From NCBI RefSeq assembly GCF_002160325.1, contig NZ_NFKJ01000015.1, positions 23,031 to 87,030 on the forward strand: DNA of 64,000 nt, read 5' to 3'. This stretch comes from Lachnoclostridium sp. An181. GTDB taxonomy: Bacteria > Bacillota > Clostridia > Lachnospirales > Lachnospiraceae. The notes beneath the pieces are model-generated. The model had not been told where the DNA came from, made no database searches, and worked only from the letters and a program-made list of their open reading frames with translations. Made by a program: the position numbers and the translations under genes. Shown here piece after piece: positions 63,951 through 64,000 of the stretch; the stretch's first letter is position 1, and each line of letters begins with the position of its first letter.

Positions 63951-64000
63951 GATTAGACAGAAGGATAATTCTAAACATCCTTTCAGAAGAGGCTTCTTCC

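Overview
The window looks like chromosomal DNA of a gut-type Clostridia bacterium, most likely Lachnospiraceae; I cannot name the genus. The signs are low-to-moderate G+C, strong AGGAGG-type ribosome binding sites, many Rho-independent terminators, LPXTG-like anchored glycosidases, an rplM-rpsI pair, a carboxyspermidine-type polyamine operon, and class M sirtuin, XpaC/TelA and TIGR04002-like genes. I see no tRNA, rRNA, CRISPR array, insertion sequence or phage gene.

Layout. 0-5 kb: a very large secreted GH2 beta-galactosidase. 5-6.3 kb: rplM-rpsI with a consensus promoter and leader. 6.3-10.3 kb: a decayed gene fragment, an L-cysteine desulfidase-like gene, an HD phosphohydrolase and a MATE exporter. 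10.3-16 kb (minus strand): a secreted GH20 hexosaminidase, a small unknown gene, a HAD phosphatase and an AraC regulator. 16-20 kb: a complete siderophore/heme-type ABC importer. 20-25.5 kb: xpaC-telA, a minus-strand dipeptidase, and a membrane-anchored transglutaminase-fold protein that lacks its catalytic residues. 25.5-28.6 kb: a LicT-type antiterminator with its RAT site, then PTS IIA and IICB of the glucose/N-acetylglucosamine family. 28.7-36.3 kb: CutC, a MATE exporter translationally coupled to a Tet(M)-like GTPase fused to a YacP/Rae1 NYN nuclease domain, a 34-residue membrane peptide gene on the minus strand, and a P-type ATPase.

36.5-40.8 kb: a D-alanylation operon in the order dltA-dltC-dltB-dltD. 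40.85-47.4 kb: a long structured leader or small RNA with promoter and terminator, then a polyamine operon (arginine decarboxylase, SpeE-like, agmatinase, carboxynorspermidine dehydrogenase and decarboxylase) and greA. 47.4-50.8 kb: a MocR/PdxR-type regulator divergent from pyridoxal kinase, an ECF S-component and a radical SAM protein. 50.9-53.9 kb: a DUF368/PopT family protein and KtrA/KtrB potassium uptake. 54.2-59.4 kb: a second iron-type ABC operon (FecCD permease, ATPase, CydD/CydC-like pair) with no binding protein. 59.6-64 kb: a Cof-type HAD phosphatase, a zinc macrodomain plus class M sirtuin, a GNAT remnant, an HxlR regulator, a deleted FMN reductase and a TIGR04076-like protein.

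How the genes connect. Both glycosidases can release galactose and GlcNAc outside the cell, and the PTS could import amino sugar. Both FecCD operons carry the same TTAG-N6-CTAA inverted repeat just downstream of their promoters, which suggests one shared, probably metal-responsive repressor. A related approximately 31-bp operator lies before the macro-sirtuin operon and between hxlR and the FMN reductase remnant, so the HxlR protein probably controls reversible protein ADP-ribosylation here. The most unusual single gene is the Tet(M)-like/NYN fusion. Other notable points are a MocR regulator with arginine in place of the PLP lysine, a SpeE-like protein with an altered substrate motif, and the structured leader upstream of speA.
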